A stretch of DNA of 64,000 bases, from contig QANZ01034830.1 in the NCBI GenBank assembly GCA_003254925.1, forward strand, positions 1 through 64,000, read 5' to 3'. The translations under genes and the position numbers were made by a program. Numbering within the stretch: position 1 is the stretch's first letter; the number at the start of each line of letters is the position of its first letter. This stretch comes from Chamaecrista fasciculata (Eukaryota > Streptophyta > Magnoliopsida > Fabales > Fabaceae). The notes below the pieces were generated by a model, which worked only from the letters and a program-made list of their open reading frames with translations, ran no database searches and was not told the origin of the DNA. Below, in pieces: positions 63,976-64,000 of this stretch.

Positions 63976-64000
63976 TTTGATTTTATTATCTCTCCATGAC

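Overview
The window is nuclear DNA of a flowering plant, most likely a eudicot. The evidence is one intron-rich host gene for a plant-specific cyclic nucleotide-gated channel, surrounded by plant LTR retrotransposons (Tat, chromovirus and copia types), Mutator- and hAT-like MITEs and tRNA-derived SINEs in AT-rich sequence. I cannot name the species. Two runs of N (44261-44329 and 57312-58147) are assembly gaps. All coordinates and repeat comparisons were read by eye.

Layout. (1) 1-12703: most of a Ty3/gypsy element of the Tat type, coding on the minus strand, with LTR, primer site, gag, protease, RT, two RNase H domains and integrase. Its integrase is split by a 2.4 kb copia solo LTR (4578-6971). 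An antisense, intron-containing accessory gene (633-3168, plus strand) lies beyond the pol end. Its second LTR is off the left edge. (2) 12704-15690: AT-rich upstream DNA with MITEs and foldback elements. (3) about 15690-38573: a CNGC20-like channel gene, plus strand, one probable non-coding exon and 12 coding exons. The exons join in frame to 781 codons and a stop. Its introns hold copia remnants, a complete gag-only LTR element (31281-33774), an odd GC-rich tRNA-like element (29406-29894), Stowaway-like and Mutator-like MITEs. (4) 38574-44621: intergenic DNA with a SINE and a hAT MITE, each with a clean target duplication, then 3.5 kb where I recognise nothing. (5) 44622-63975: what looks like one Mutator-like element with about 265-bp terminal inverted repeats and a captured F-box fragment. 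A chromovirus has inserted into it (45782-63209, minus strand), and a copia element (49393-58663, plus strand) has inserted into the chromovirus.

How the parts relate. The only host gene that looks functional is the channel gene. Every retroelement pol region shows frameshifts, stops or deletions. Two LTR elements carry gag but lack a working pol while their LTR pairs remain about 98.5-99% identical. This suggests they moved with enzymes supplied by other elements.

The least ordinary signals are the following: a well-formed GT-AG intron between the RT and RNase H parts of the Tat element; its antisense spliced gene; the GC-rich tandem tRNA-like element with TG...CA ends and a 5-bp target duplication; the gag-only element with a 42-bp minisatellite that stays in one reading frame; and the nested transposon stack at the right end.
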